Assembly: GCF_040361195.1 (NCBI RefSeq)
Contig: NZ_APNE01000003.1
DNA length: 64,000 nt
Origin: Salinisphaera hydrothermalis
GTDB taxonomy: Bacteria > Pseudomonadota > Gammaproteobacteria > Nevskiales > Salinisphaeraceae
Strand: one strand, 5' to 3'
The notes under the pieces are model-generated. The model made no database searches, was not told the origin of the DNA, and saw only the letters and a program-made list of their open reading frames with translations. Shown piece after piece: positions 43,026 to 52,803 of the stretch; the stretch's first letter is position 1; every line of letters begins with the position of its first letter. The translations under genes were made by a program, and so were the position numbers.

Positions 43026-43838
43026 TCAGCTGCCCTGGTTATCGATGTACTGCTTGAGCCAGGCTTTGCCCGGGGCGCCGATCTTGGCCGCCCAGTGGCC
43101 GTCATGCTTGTAAAGCAGCGTGGGCGTACCGGTGCCGCCGGCGGCCGACATCTGCTTGTAATGCACGTTGATGATGTCCTTGAGCTTGTCGGACGGCGAG
43201 TCGACCGGTTTGATGCCGCCGTCCTCGGTGTCTTCGTCGAAGCCGTTCTCGTTTTCGACCAGCGCCTTGCCCGGGTCCTTGGCGGACAGAATGGCCGCGG
43301 CGCGCCCCATGCTGGATTCTTTCAGAAAGCCCACCATGGCCCATTGCAGCTGTAGCTTGCCGGCTTTAACCAGCGGCTCGGCCTGCTGGTAGAAGCGATG
43401 GCAGTAGATACAGTTCGGGTCGGCGAAAACATAGATCACCGGTGCATCGCTGGGGCCCTGCTGCACCAGATGGCCGGTCTTCTTGAGCTCGGCAACCACT
43501 TTGGCCACATCCGGCTTGGGCACGTACTTATCGGTGTATTGGGCCGACAGATTCTCGCCCGACGGCGACACCAGCTGACCCATGAACAGATAACCCTTTT
43601 CGCCATAGACGATCTGGTGTTGCCCGCCTTTTTGCAGCACATAGCCGGTCACGCCCGGTACATCGGTCTTGAACTGCCGAGTCACCTCGATCGAGCCGTT
43701 CTTCACGGCCTTGGCGAGGACCGGCGGCAGATCGCTGGCGACCGGTTTCTTGGTCGGCTGGGCGCTGGCCGCGATCGTGGTGGCGAGCAGTCCGACGCCG
43801 GCTAGGGCAGCCAGACGCTTGAAAACGGCAGTGGTCAT
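43026..43838 (-). CDS. DsbG/DsbC-like periplasmic thiol-disulfide isomerase
   Basis: The 270-residue product has a signal peptide (ALAGVGLLATTIAASA) and a thioredoxin domain with the active site DPNCIYCHRFY (C143, C146; CIYC rather than the DsbG CPYC) and cis-proline loop GTGTPTLLYK. Residues 28-110 correspond to the dimerisation domain. GGAG lies before ATG 43838. It likely keeps cysteines reduced or reshuffles disulfides in periplasmic proteins. DsbG is the closest recognisable relative. Confidence 0.87.
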   Translation of the reverse strand: MTTAVFKRLAALAGVGLLATTIAASAQPTKKPVASDLPPVLAKAVKNGSIEVTRQFKTDVPGVTGYVLQKGGQHQIVYGEKGYLFMGQLVSPSGENLSAQYTDKYVPKPDVAKVVAELKKTGHLVQQGPSDAPVIYVFADPNCIYCHRFYQQAEPLVKAGKLQLQWAMVGFLKESSMGRAAAILSAKDPGKALVENENGFDEDTEDGGIKPVDSPSDKLKDIINVHYKQMSAAGGTGTPTLLYKHDGHWAAKIGAPGKAWLKQYIDNQGS

Positions 43839-44832
43839 GCAGGGCTCCGGAATTGACAATGAAGCGGCGGTTCGGCGTTGATGCAAGTAACCGCCGCCGT
43901 GCGGGCAATGTACTAGCCGGGACCTGAATTGGCGAGTACGAACGCCGGTTTCCGTCTCAGCGAGCTCGCATCGACGAGGCGCCGAGTCGTATTCGGATTG
44001 GGGCCTGGACCGAAGGGGCACGCGCCACGGAAGTTTTGGCGCAGAAGATGCAATACGCTACCCAGCGGTTCGACACCGAATATTCAGCAATGCCATATGC
44101 GGCTCGTAACTGAATAATATGTTGATACTGCGGGCCAACGCAGCGCAGGAAAAACCATCACCCGGAGACGGTATCCGGGTGATGTACTAAAAATTGCCGA
44201 CGGTGGCCGTAAGGCCGTTGCGATGCAAGCACCACCTCGGTCTCCCTGCAAAAAAAAGCAAGGCGGTACCTTTGGGACGGCCGAATCTCCGTTGACCGGC
44301 TGCTGCGAATGGACAAAGTCGGATGCCTACGCCTTGGGGAAACGCGGCATTGAGGGGCTGTCCGGCAGCAGATCGCGATGGGGGTACCACGATAGTCTGA
44401 AGATCGCGACCGTACCGCGGGTCTTGTTTGACCACGCGTCGGCAAACTGGGGCGATCGGATTGTTCGTTTGGGTAGATCCGACCGTTGGGATTGAAAAAA
44501 AGAACGTGTCGTTGCGTTATGTGACGGCTGGCTGATGTGTCTTCTGCTCGGGGACCCCCGATCGATATGGATCGGTTGTGGCCCAAGCTCGTCGATTCAT
44601 GCCTCCCGACCCCACCAGGTCCTCCCGACCAGGGGTTGGCCAGTCGCCGGGGGGCGCATGGCAGCCCCGAAAGCTTTTCCTACCCCAGTGCGGCGGTCGC
44701 AGCTCCATGGCGGTGCGGGCATCGAGTGGCTCGATTCGATGGCTCAATTCTGCGAGTCCAATGTGCAGAGAATATGCAGAAATCGTGGAGTTTTAGCGCT
44801 GGTGCTTGTGTCAGGCCGGGCGGGTCGCTCTA
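43839..44832. other. Gene-poor ~1 kb region
   Basis: No protein gene is convincing in this 994-bp stretch. A minus-strand frame is open for about 110 codons up to TAG at 44187 without a good start codon, and it ends three bases before a strong leftward terminator (44156-44184). That suggests a small RNA, a short peptide gene or a decayed gene transcribed leftward. Base composition is less GC-rich than the neighbours. Confidence 0.5.
44156..44184 (-). terminator. Strong leftward intrinsic terminator
   Basis: Perfect eleven-base arms CATCACCCGGA and TCCGGGTGATG enclose a seven-base loop. On the minus strand the hairpin is followed by GGTTTTTCC. It therefore ends a leftward transcript that begins somewhere between 44185 and the kinase gene, although no clear gene is visible there. 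Confidence 0.75.
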
Positions 44833-46293
44833 ATGCGACGCTGGAGTTCGCTGCGATCGATCTGCCATCTTCCCGTGATACGTATCAATCTAGGGGCCAA
44901 GCTGTTCACCGCCATTTTTGCGACCAGCGTGGCCAGCGTGATCGCGATGGGGGCGATTGCGAGTTACAACCTGAGCACCGGCTTCGTGGGTTATCTGAAT
45001 CAGCAGGCGCTGGCTCGGACCAAGGCGCTTGAAAAGCCGCTGATCCGGGCCTACGAGAGCGATGGCGGGAGCTGGCGTTTCATGCGGAATGATCCGCGGC
45101 GCTGGTTCGACATCCTGCGTACGTCGACGTTCGATCCGAGTCGGCACGCGCCGCCAGCGGCCGATCTGCTGGGCGCCAACTTGCGCATTGGCCTGTTCGA
45201 TGCGTCCGGAAGGCACGTGATAGGCGCGCCTCGGGATCCCGAGCAGGGCGAGCCGCGCTGGCTTGCGTTAAAGCGGGCCAACGGCCAACTCATCGGCTGG
45301 CTTATGCTCACGCCCATCCAGAAAGCGACCTCTCAGGCCGATGTCCAGTTCCAACGCCGTCAGTCCACGGCGATCTGGTTGTTCGCCGGTATCGCGCTCA
45401 TGCTGTCTGCATTGCTGGCCTGGCTACTGGCTCGTACATTGCTGACGCCGATCCGCCGTATCGCGGATGCGACACACCGTCTCGCCGCGGGCTATTACGA
45501 CGCCCGCGTAACGCTCGGGCGCGGCGACGAAATCGGTCGTCTCGCCCTGGATTTCAACCATTTGGCAGACACGCTGGCACGCAATGAGGCCATGCGGCGC
45601 CGGATGATGGCGGACATTTCGCACGAGCTGCGCACGCCGTTGTCGGTGCTGCGCGGTGAGCTGGAAGCGCTGGAGGACGGCGTGCGGCCGTTCACGCCCG
45701 AGGCTACGCGCTCGCTGACCAGTGAGATCGGGCTGCTCTCGCAGCTGGTCGACGATCTCTATGAGCTGTCGTTGTCGGATGCCGGTGCGTTGGCGTATCG
45801 GAAGACCGAGATCGACGTGACCGCGCTCCTCGGCGATCTGGAAGAGAGCCATCGCGGGCGATTTGCCCAGGCCGATCTGTGCATCCACTGGGAGTTGCCC
45901 GAAACGCCGGTCTGGCTGCTGGCGGACGAGGATCGGCTGATCCAGTTGTTCCAGAATCTTCTGGAGAACAGCCTGCGTTATACCAACGCGGGGGGCGAAG
46001 TCTGCGTGCGCATGCAAACGGCCGACGGGTCGATCGAAGTGTGGGTGGAAGACAGCGCGCCGGGCGTCGACGCTTCCGAGCGCGAGCGTATGTTCGAGCG
46101 GTTCTATCGCGCGGATATGTCCCGGAGCCGGGCGTCCGGCGGGTCGGGCCTCGGTCTGGCGATCTGTCGCAATATCGTCGAGGCGCATGGCGGAACGATC
46201 GTTGCCCGGGCCAGCGAACTCGGCGGCGTCGGTGTTTGCGTCACGCTGCCTTTGGGCGCACCCCGAGCGAGTCGAGGCGCCTATGCCGGATAA
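44833..46293 (+). CDS. Sensor histidine kinase, BaeS-like
   Basis: The 486-residue kinase has an N-terminal membrane segment (residues about 24-44), a periplasmic sensor region, a second membrane segment (about 180-200), HAMP domain, the phospho-acceptor H264 in DISHELRTPL, and ATPase boxes NLLENSLRYTNAG and GGSGLGLAIC. It overlaps the response-regulator gene by eleven bases. Order and convergent RND efflux genes match envelope-stress systems such as BaeSR, which induce multidrug efflux. Confidence 0.9.
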   Translation: MRRWSSLRSICHLPVIRINLGAKLFTAIFATSVASVIAMGAIASYNLSTGFVGYLNQQALARTKALEKPLIRAYESDGGSWRFMRNDPRRWFDILRTSTFDPSRHAPPAADLLGANLRIGLFDASGRHVIGAPRDPEQGEPRWLALKRANGQLIGWLMLTPIQKATSQADVQFQRRQSTAIWLFAGIALMLSALLAWLLARTLLTPIRRIADATHRLAAGYYDARVTLGRGDEIGRLALDFNHLADTLARNEAMRRRMMADISHELRTPLSVLRGELEALEDGVRPFTPEATRSLTSEIGLLSQLVDDLYELSLSDAGALAYRKTEIDVTALLGDLEESHRGRFAQADLCIHWELPETPVWLLADEDRLIQLFQNLLENSLRYTNAGGEVCVRMQTADGSIEVWVEDSAPGVDASERERMFERFYRADMSRSRASGGSGLGLAICRNIVEAHGGTIVARASELGGVGVCVTLPLGAPRASRGAYAG

Positions 46294-46969
46294 GTCGTTG
46301 ACCCCGGTATTGGTGGTCGAGGATGAGCCCAAGCTCGCGGCGCTGCTGGCGGATTATCTCGTGGCGGCGGGTTATGCGCCGCACTGTGTCGACAACGGCG
46401 AAAAGGTGCTGGGGGCGGCACGATGCCTGCAGCCGGCGCTAATTCTGCTCGATGTCATGCTGCCGGGTATGGACGGGTTTGCGGTCTGTCGCCGGCTGCG
46501 TGAAAACAGCGATGTGCCGATCATCATGCTCACGGCGCGAGTCGAGGAGATCGATCGGTTGCTCGGGCTCGAACTGGGCGCCGACGACTATATCTGCAAA
46601 CCATTTTCGCCACGCGAAGTAGTCGCTCGCGTTAACGCCGTGCTGCGTCGCGCCGCCGGTACCGCGGCCGATCGATCGGCGCCGCCGCCCATCGAAATCG
46701 ATGCCGAACGCTTTGTGGCCCGGGCGCATGGCGTGGCGCTCGACCTGACACCGGTCGAATTCCGCCTATTGAAAACGCTGGCCTCGGGCCAGGGGCGCGT
46801 GTTCTCGCGCGAGCAACTGCTCGATCGCGCCTACGCGGATCACCGCGTGGTCACCGATCGCACCGTCGACAGCCACATCAAGAATCTGCGCCGCAAGCTG
46901 GAGGCGGCCCTGCCGGATGAGCGCCCGATCCGCTCGGTCTACGGCGTTGGGTACAAGCTGGATATCTAG
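46283..46969 (+). CDS. OmpR-family response regulator, BaeR-like
   Basis: The 228-residue regulator has a receiver domain with phospho-acceptor D57 (LLDVMLPGMDG), the conserved lysine in CKPFSPRE, and a C-terminal winged helix (RVFSREQLLDRAYADHRVVTDRTVDSHI as the recognition region, read here only as RVFSREQLLDRAY). ATG 46283 lies inside the kinase gene, so synthesis is coupled. Its likely targets include the efflux operon that converges on it, whose promoter is near 52804. Confidence 0.92.
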   Translation: MPDKSLTPVLVVEDEPKLAALLADYLVAAGYAPHCVDNGEKVLGAARCLQPALILLDVMLPGMDGFAVCRRLRENSDVPIIMLTARVEEIDRLLGLELGADDYICKPFSPREVVARVNAVLRRAAGTAADRSAPPPIEIDAERFVARAHGVALDLTPVEFRLLKTLASGQGRVFSREQLLDRAYADHRVVTDRTVDSHIKNLRRKLEAALPDERPIRSVYGVGYKLDI

Positions 46970-47012
46970 ATACGGTGTCTCGGGCCGGTGGGCGCGAACC
47001 GTGTGGCGCGGG

Positions 47013-48503
47013 TTAGCGGTGCGGTAACGTATCGTCGGGCCGGTTCGGCGCCGAAGAGTCGCTGGTCGCGAATCCGCCGCCCCCGAGCACCTTGTACAGC
47101 GTGACCAGATTAGTCTGGCGCGCCAGTCGCCGGCCGACCTCGTTCTGGCGCGCGGTATAGAGGGCGCGCTGTTCGGTGAGCGTGTCCAGGAAGCTGTCGG
47201 TGCCGGCCTGGTAGCGCGCCAGCGACAGACGATAGGCCCGCGCGTTGGCGGCCACCAGCGCCTGCTGGGCCTCGACCTGACGATCGATGGTCGCGCGCGT
47301 CGCCAGCGCGTCGGCGACCTCGCGGAACGCGGTCTGGATGGTTTGCTCGTAGTCGGCCAGATCGATATTGCGTTGGACGTGGGCCAGATCGAGCTGGGCC
47401 CGCCGCGAGCCGCCGTCGAAGATCGGCTGGTCGATCCGCGGCGTAAAGCTCCAGGACCGATTGCGATCGGCAAACAGGCCCGACAACCCTGCCGTGGCCC
47501 AGCCGGTGGCGGCGGTCAGGCTGAGGGTGGGGAAGAACGCCGCACGGGCCGCGCCGATCGATGCCGTGTCGCCGCGTAGCGTGTATTCGGCCGAAATCAC
47601 GTCCGGCCGGTTGGTGAGTACCGACGAGGGAATACCGGCTGGCAGATCGGCGATCACCGGATGCGCCGGAATCTTTGCGCTTGGCAGATCGACTGCCGGG
47701 ACGGTTCCGCCCGCGACCAGGTTGAGCGCGTTGCGATCCTGGGCGATGGCCGCGGTATAGCTCGCCACGTCCACCCGCGCCGACTCGACCGCCGACTGCG
47801 CATTCGCCACGTCCGAGCCCGAGGCGACGCCGTAGTCGTGGCGTGCCTTGACCAGCTTCAGATTCTGACGCTGATTGACCAGCGTTTCGCGCGCGATGCC
47901 CAGCCGTTCCTTATCGGCCGCGAGCGTGAGCCAGTCGCTGGCGACCTGGCCGATCAGACTGATCTGGGTCGAGCGTCGGGCCGCGGCCGAGGACAGCAGC
48001 GCGTCGAAGGCGGCCTGTTTTTGATTGCGCAGCCGGCCAAAGAAATCGATTTCGTAGCTGGCGAAGCCCAGCTCCGCCGACAGACTCTTGGAGACCGAAC
48101 TGCCGGTCACGACGTTGCCGCTGGCGGTATCGTTGCCGCCTGCCGTGCGCCCGGATTTCGAGAATGTGGCGCTGGCCGAGGCATTCACGGTCGGAAACAG
48201 GGCCGAGCCGCTATCGCGGTATTGCGCCCGCGCGGCTTCGATATTGAGTGCCGCGATGCGCAGATTGCGATTGTTGGCCAGCGCCATGGCTACCGTGCGC
48301 CGCAGGCGATCGTCGAGAAAGAAATCGCGCCAGCCGAGATTGGAGACATCCGACGCGGCCACCGGCTTGGGCGCCGGATGCGTGCCCACGCTCGGCCAGA
48401 GCGTGGGCGTGACCGGCGTGGGGCGCGGGTAGTCCGGCGCGAGGTTCACGCAGCCCGCCAGTCCCGCGACGGCGCCGATGGCGAAGATGCGATGCCAGTT
48501 CAT
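47013..48503 (-). CDS. Outer-membrane efflux lipoprotein (NodT/OprM family)
   Basis: The 496-residue protein starts with a lipoprotein signal (lipobox LAGC, C18) and has two OEP repeats typical of TolC-like channels (NLRIAALNIEAARAQYRDS and VLTNRPDVISAEYTLRG regions). It forms the outer-membrane exit duct for the RND pump. Its ATG at 48503 overlaps the pump stop by four bases. It is the last gene of the operon and converges with the response-regulator gene 43 bp away. Confidence 0.93.
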   Translation of the reverse strand: MNWHRIFAIGAVAGLAGCVNLAPDYPRPTPVTPTLWPSVGTHPAPKPVAASDVSNLGWRDFFLDDRLRRTVAMALANNRNLRIAALNIEAARAQYRDSGSALFPTVNASASATFSKSGRTAGGNDTASGNVVTGSSVSKSLSAELGFASYEIDFFGRLRNQKQAAFDALLSSAAARRSTQISLIGQVASDWLTLAADKERLGIARETLVNQRQNLKLVKARHDYGVASGSDVANAQSAVESARVDVASYTAAIAQDRNALNLVAGGTVPAVDLPSAKIPAHPVIADLPAGIPSSVLTNRPDVISAEYTLRGDTASIGAARAAFFPTLSLTAATGWATAGLSGLFADRNRSWSFTPRIDQPIFDGGSRRAQLDLAHVQRNIDLADYEQTIQTAFREVADALATRATIDRQVEAQQALVAANARAYRLSLARYQAGTDSFLDTLTEQRALYTARQNEVGRRLARQTNLVTLYKVLGGGGFATSDSSAPNRPDDTLPHR

Positions 48504-51500
48504 CGGGCCACCCGGCCGTCGGCGGTGAGCCGGCGCCAGCCGGCCCGGGAGAGCACGAAGAACACCGGCACGAAGAAGATCGCCAGCGCCGTGGCCGCCA
48601 CCATGCCGCCAAACACGCCGGTGCCCACCGAATTGCGAGCGCCGGCCCCGGCCCCGGTCGAGATCATCAACGGAAACACGCCCATGCCGAAGGCCAGCGA
48701 GGTCATCAGGATCGGCCGCAGACGCAGGCGAACCGCATGCAGGGCGGCATCCATCAGCGATTCGCCGGCGCGCTCAAGCTGGTGGGCATATTCCACGATC
48801 AGGATAGCGTTCTTGGCCGACAGCCCGATGGTCGTCAGCAGGCCGACCTGGAAATAGACGTCGATCGGCATGCCGCGCGTCAGGATTGCCAGCAACGCGC
48901 CGAGCACGCCGAGCGGTACCACCAGCATCACCGCGATCGGAATCGACCAGCTCTCGTAGAGCGCGGCCAGGCACAGAAAGACGAACCCGATCGACACGGC
49001 ATACAGCAACGGCGCCTGGCTTCCGGCCTGTTGCTGCTGGAACGAGATGCCGGACCATTCATAACCGATGCCCTCGGGCAGCTGGTCGACCAGCTTCTTC
49101 ACTTCCGCCATGGCGTCCGACGAGCTGACGCCGGGCGCCGGTTGCCCTGAAATTTGATAGGCAGCCACGCCGTTATAGCGCTCCAGCTCAGGCAGGCCGG
49201 TGGTCCAATGCGCGGTAGAAAATGCGGAAAAGGGCACCATGTCGCCGTCCGTGTTGCGGACATACCAGTCGTTCACGTCCGCCGGCTGCATGCGATAGGG
49301 CGTATCGCCCTCCATATACACGCGTTTGACCCGGCCGTGGTAGATGAAATCGTCCACATACGAGCCGCCGAACGCAGCCGACAGTGTGCTGTTGATATCG
49401 GCGATCGCCAGGCCGTGGGCGCGTGCCTTGGCATCGTCGATATCGATTGCGAACTGGGCGTTCGGGTTGGTGGTATCGGCGCGCATTTGGGCCAGTTTGT
49501 CGTCGGCCCGGGCGAGCTTGAGGAATTGCTCGCGCGCGGCGGTGAGCGCGTCGCGCCCGACGCCGCCCACGTCCTCGAGCTCCAGTTCGAAGCCGGACGA
49601 ATCGCCCAGATTGCGCAATGCGGGCGGCGAGAGTACGTAGATCCGGGCATCGCGGATCTTCGACAGCGCTGCCGTGGCGCGCGCGGCGATGGCTTCCGAC
49701 GATGGATTGACGCCAGTGCGTTTGCGCCAGTCGACCAGATGAACGAATGCCCGGCCGGTGTTCTGGCCGTCGCTGCTGGCGATGGCGAAGATCGATTTCA
49801 CGTTCGGCCGCGACTTGAAATAGTCGGTCACGCGATCGATGGCGTCGACCGTGCGATTGGCGGTCGCGCCCGGTGGCAGCTGAATCGAAACCATCAGCAC
49901 GCCTTGGTCCTCGTTCGGCAGGAAGGCGCTGGGCAGATGAGTGAACAGCCACGCGACCGCCAGCACGATGCCCGCGAACACCAGCATGACCAGCGCCCGC
50001 GCATGGATCAGCCGGCGGGCTATACGTTGCGAGCCGGACGCCGCGGCCGAGACCCCACGGTTGAAGGCGGTAAACACGCGCCCCGGCGGGCGGCGTTTCT
50101 CGATCGGCTTGAGCAGGCTGGCGCACAGTGCCGGGGTGAGGATGAGCGCCACGCCCACCGACAGCACCATGGCCGAGGCGATGGTCACCGCGAACTGGCG
50201 ATAGATCACGCCGGTCGAGCCGGGGAAGAAGGCCATCGGCACGAACACGGCCGACAGCACCAGCGCAATGCCGATCAGGGCGCCCTGAATCTCGCCCATC
50301 GAGGCGATCGTCGCGTCGCGCGGCGACAGGCCGCGCTCGGCCATCACGCGTTCGACGTTTTCCACCACGACAATCGCATCGTCGACCAACAGGCCGATGG
50401 CGAGCACGAGCGCGAACATGGTCAGCGTGTTGATCGAATAACCGAAGATCGCCAGTACGCCGAAGGTCCCCAGCAGCACGACGGGCACTGCGAGCGCCGG
50501 CACCAGCGTGGCGCGCAGGCTTTGCAGAAACAGAAACATGATGGCGACGACCAGAAGCACGGCCTCGAACAGCGTCTTGACCACTTCCTCGATCGAGGCA
50601 CGCACGAAAGGCGTGGTATCGAACGCGACATGCGCCTCCAGCCCCGGCGGGAAGAACTGCGACAGCTCCTTGAGCCGTTTCTCGACGTTCTGGGCGGTTT
50701 GCATGGCGTTGGCGCCGGCTGCCAGTTCCAGGCCAAGGCCCGCGGCATGCCGCCCGTTGAAGCGGGCGATTTCGGAATATTCGTCGGAACCGATTTCCAC
50801 CCGCGCGACGTCCGACAGACGCACCACCGAGCCGTCCGGATTGGATTTGACGATGATGTGCTTGAACTGATCAACCGATGTCAGCCGGCTGCGCGCGGTG
50901 ATGGTCGCCGTGAACTGCTGGCCCTTCGACTGCGGCAGGCCGCCGAGCTGGCCGGCCGAGACATTCGCATTCTGGCTTTCGAGCGCGGCGCGGATGTCGC
51001 TCGGCATCAGGTGGTACTGATTGAGCTTGTGCGGATCGAGCCAGATACGCAGCGCATACTCGGCGCCGAAGTTGCGCGCCTGGCTGATGCCGGAAACGCG
51101 CGACAGCGGATCGGTGAGCGTGCTGGCGATATAGTCGCCGATGTCGGCTTCGTCCATCGAGCCGTCGGTCGACGACAGGGCGAATACGAGAAAATAGTTG
51201 CCGCCGGACTGGTAGGTCCGCACGCCCTGTTGCTGCACCGAGGCCGGCAGGCGGGGGATCGCCCGCTGCAATTCGTTTTGCACCTGAACCTGGGCGATGT
51301 CCGGATTGGTGCCGGAAGCGAACGTAAGCCGTACCCGGGATTCGCCGGATGAATCCGAACTCGACTCGATATAGAGCAAGTTGTCGAGGCCGGTCATCGA
51401 CTGCTCGATGATCTGGGTCACCGAATTCTGCGTGGTTTCGGCGTTGGCGCCGGTATAGGTCGCCGCCACCGAGATCGTCGGCGGGGCGATCTCCGGGTAC

Positions 51501-51601
51501 TGCTCCAGCGGCAGCGTGAAGATCGCGAGTGCACCCGCGAGGCTGACGATGATCGCCAGCACCGTCGCGAAGATCGGCCGGTCGATGAAAAAACGCGACA
51601 C
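48500..51601 (-). CDS. RND multidrug efflux transporter (AcrB/MexB, HAE-1 family)
   Basis: The 1033-residue inner-membrane pump has the usual length. Landmarks are the N-terminal SRFFIDRPIFATVLA, the proton-relay aspartates in LLVDDAIVVVENVE around residue 405, MSIQLPPGATANRT in the porter domain and the mirrored second half. Translation starts at GTG 51601, sharing a base with the stop of the adaptor gene. It exports hydrophobic or amphiphilic compounds in exchange for protons together with the adjacent adaptor and channel. Confidence 0.95.
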   Translation of the reverse strand: MSRFFIDRPIFATVLAIIVSLAGALAIFTLPLEQYPEIAPPTISVAATYTGANAETTQNSVTQIIEQSMTGLDNLLYIESSSDSSGESRVRLTFASGTNPDIAQVQVQNELQRAIPRLPASVQQQGVRTYQSGGNYFLVFALSSTDGSMDEADIGDYIASTLTDPLSRVSGISQARNFGAEYALRIWLDPHKLNQYHLMPSDIRAALESQNANVSAGQLGGLPQSKGQQFTATITARSRLTSVDQFKHIIVKSNPDGSVVRLSDVARVEIGSDEYSEIARFNGRHAAGLGLELAAGANAMQTAQNVEKRLKELSQFFPPGLEAHVAFDTTPFVRASIEEVVKTLFEAVLLVVAIMFLFLQSLRATLVPALAVPVVLLGTFGVLAIFGYSINTLTMFALVLAIGLLVDDAIVVVENVERVMAERGLSPRDATIASMGEIQGALIGIALVLSAVFVPMAFFPGSTGVIYRQFAVTIASAMVLSVGVALILTPALCASLLKPIEKRRPPGRVFTAFNRGVSAAASGSQRIARRLIHARALVMLVFAGIVLAVAWLFTHLPSAFLPNEDQGVLMVSIQLPPGATANRTVDAIDRVTDYFKSRPNVKSIFAIASSDGQNTGRAFVHLVDWRKRTGVNPSSEAIAARATAALSKIRDARIYVLSPPALRNLGDSSGFELELEDVGGVGRDALTAAREQFLKLARADDKLAQMRADTTNPNAQFAIDIDDAKARAHGLAIADINSTLSAAFGGSYVDDFIYHGRVKRVYMEGDTPYRMQPADVNDWYVRNTDGDMVPFSAFSTAHWTTGLPELERYNGVAAYQISGQPAPGVSSSDAMAEVKKLVDQLPEGIGYEWSGISFQQQQAGSQAPLLYAVSIGFVFLCLAALYESWSIPIAVMLVVPLGVLGALLAILTRGMPIDVYFQVGLLTTIGLSAKNAILIVEYAHQLERAGESLMDAALHAVRLRLRPILMTSLAFGMGVFPLMISTGAGAGARNSVGTGVFGGMVAATALAIFFVPVFFVLSRAGWRRLTADGRVAR

Positions 51602-52803
51602 TAGGCGGCCGGGCTCTGGACGTGTGCGGAGTCGCCGGCGGGGGTGAGATCATGCACATGGCCGTCGGCATCGATGGTCACGGGTACGGCCTTGACCTTG
51701 TCGCCGACGTTGACCTTGTCCGTGCCCTGCACGATCACGCGGTCGCCCGTTGCCAGTCCGGCGGTCACGCGCCAGCGGTTGTCATCGGTGGCCGAGGCGA
51801 TCTTGAGCTTGTGGCGGGCGACCTTGCCGTCGGCGCCCACGACCAGCGCCGTGGGCCGGCCGGCCGCGTCGCGCTGTACGCCCTGTTGCGGTACCAGAAT
51901 GGATTTCACGTCGATGCCCTGGGTGAGCGTGGCGCGAACGTACATGCCCGGCAGCAGCGTGTGATCGGGGTTGGGGACGATCGCGCGTAGCATGACCGCG
52001 CCCGTGTCGGGGGCGACTTCCGCGCCCGAGAATTCCAGCTTGCCCTTCAATGTCGTATCGCTGCCCTCGGGCGAAACGGTGACCGGTGCGGCGTTGTTCT
52101 TGTCGGTTTCCAGTGCGCCGGTGGCGACGGCGTGTTTGAGGGTGAGGTACTGGCTCACCGATTGCTGGATATCGATATAGATCGGATCGAGCTGATTGAT
52201 CGTGGTCAGGGCATTGGTCTGGTTGGCGGTCACCAGCGCGCCGGGGGTCACGGCCGACGCCCCGATGCGCCCCGAAATGGGCGCCTTGATGCGGGTGTAG
52301 CCGAGATTGATTCGGGCGGTCTGCAGATTGGCCCGGGCGTTGGCGACATCCGCGCGGTCCTGGGCGAGTTGGGCGACGGCGTTGTCGCGATCCTGCTTGC
52401 TGATGGCATCGATCGCGGCCAGATGCTGATAGCGACGGGCCAGCGGCGCGGCCGATTTCACGGCGGCCTGCGCCTGTTGCAGCTGGGCATTCGCCTGGGA
52501 CACGGCGGCTTCGTAGCGGGCCGGGTCGATCTGGTAGAGCACGTCGCCGGCGGCGACGTCGGCGCCCTCGGTGAACAGCCGCTTCTTGATGATGCCGTCG
52601 ACCTGGGGGCGCACGTCCGAGCTCATGTAGGCACGGGTACGTCCGGGCAGCGTTTCGGTCACGGTGTAGGGCTGCGGCATGACCTTGTACACGCCGACTG
52701 TCGTGAGCGTCTTCGGTGCGGCCGACTGCGGCTGCGAGCACGCCGTCAGCAACAGCACGATAACGGCCGCAGCGGGCAGGCCGAGCCGGTGAACAAGCGA
52801 CAT
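51601..52803 (-). CDS. RND efflux periplasmic adaptor lipoprotein (AcrA/MexA family)
   Basis: The 400-residue adaptor has a lipoprotein signal with lipobox LTAC (C22), a biotinyl-lipoyl-like domain split by a helical hairpin (GRTRAYMSSDVRPQVDGII ... GRIGASAVTPGALVTANQT) and a C-terminal beta-barrel. It bridges pump and outer-membrane channel. ATG 52803 places the signal peptide correctly; a longer in-frame start would bury it. It is the first gene of the operon, and the promoter must lie in 52804-53196. Confidence 0.94.
   Translation of the reverse strand: MSLVHRLGLPAAAVIVLLLTACSQPQSAAPKTLTTVGVYKVMPQPYTVTETLPGRTRAYMSSDVRPQVDGIIKKRLFTEGADVAAGDVLYQIDPARYEAAVSQANAQLQQAQAAVKSAAPLARRYQHLAAIDAISKQDRDNAVAQLAQDRADVANARANLQTARINLGYTRIKAPISGRIGASAVTPGALVTANQTNALTTINQLDPIYIDIQQSVSQYLTLKHAVATGALETDKNNAAPVTVSPEGSDTTLKGKLEFSGAEVAPDTGAVMLRAIVPNPDHTLLPGMYVRATLTQGIDVKSILVPQQGVQRDAAGRPTALVVGADGKVARHKLKIASATDDNRWRVTAGLATGDRVIVQGTDKVNVGDKVKAVPVTIDADGHVHDLTPAGDSAHVQSPAA

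Noticed and set aside
41123..43105. A 660-codon minus-strand frame spanning lnt
   Set aside because: Lnt is encoded in another frame with its whole catalytic triad; this frame is low-complexity RDG-rich.
44535..44833. Short plus-strand frames just upstream of the kinase gene
   Set aside because: No ribosome site, arginine/proline-rich composition, and no protein-family features.
49154..51352. A 732-codon plus-strand frame opposite the RND pump gene
   Set aside because: It mirrors the pump's codons in a GC-rich sequence, has repetitive R/H/Q/G composition and no family features, while the opposite strand encodes a complete, conserved AcrB-type pump.
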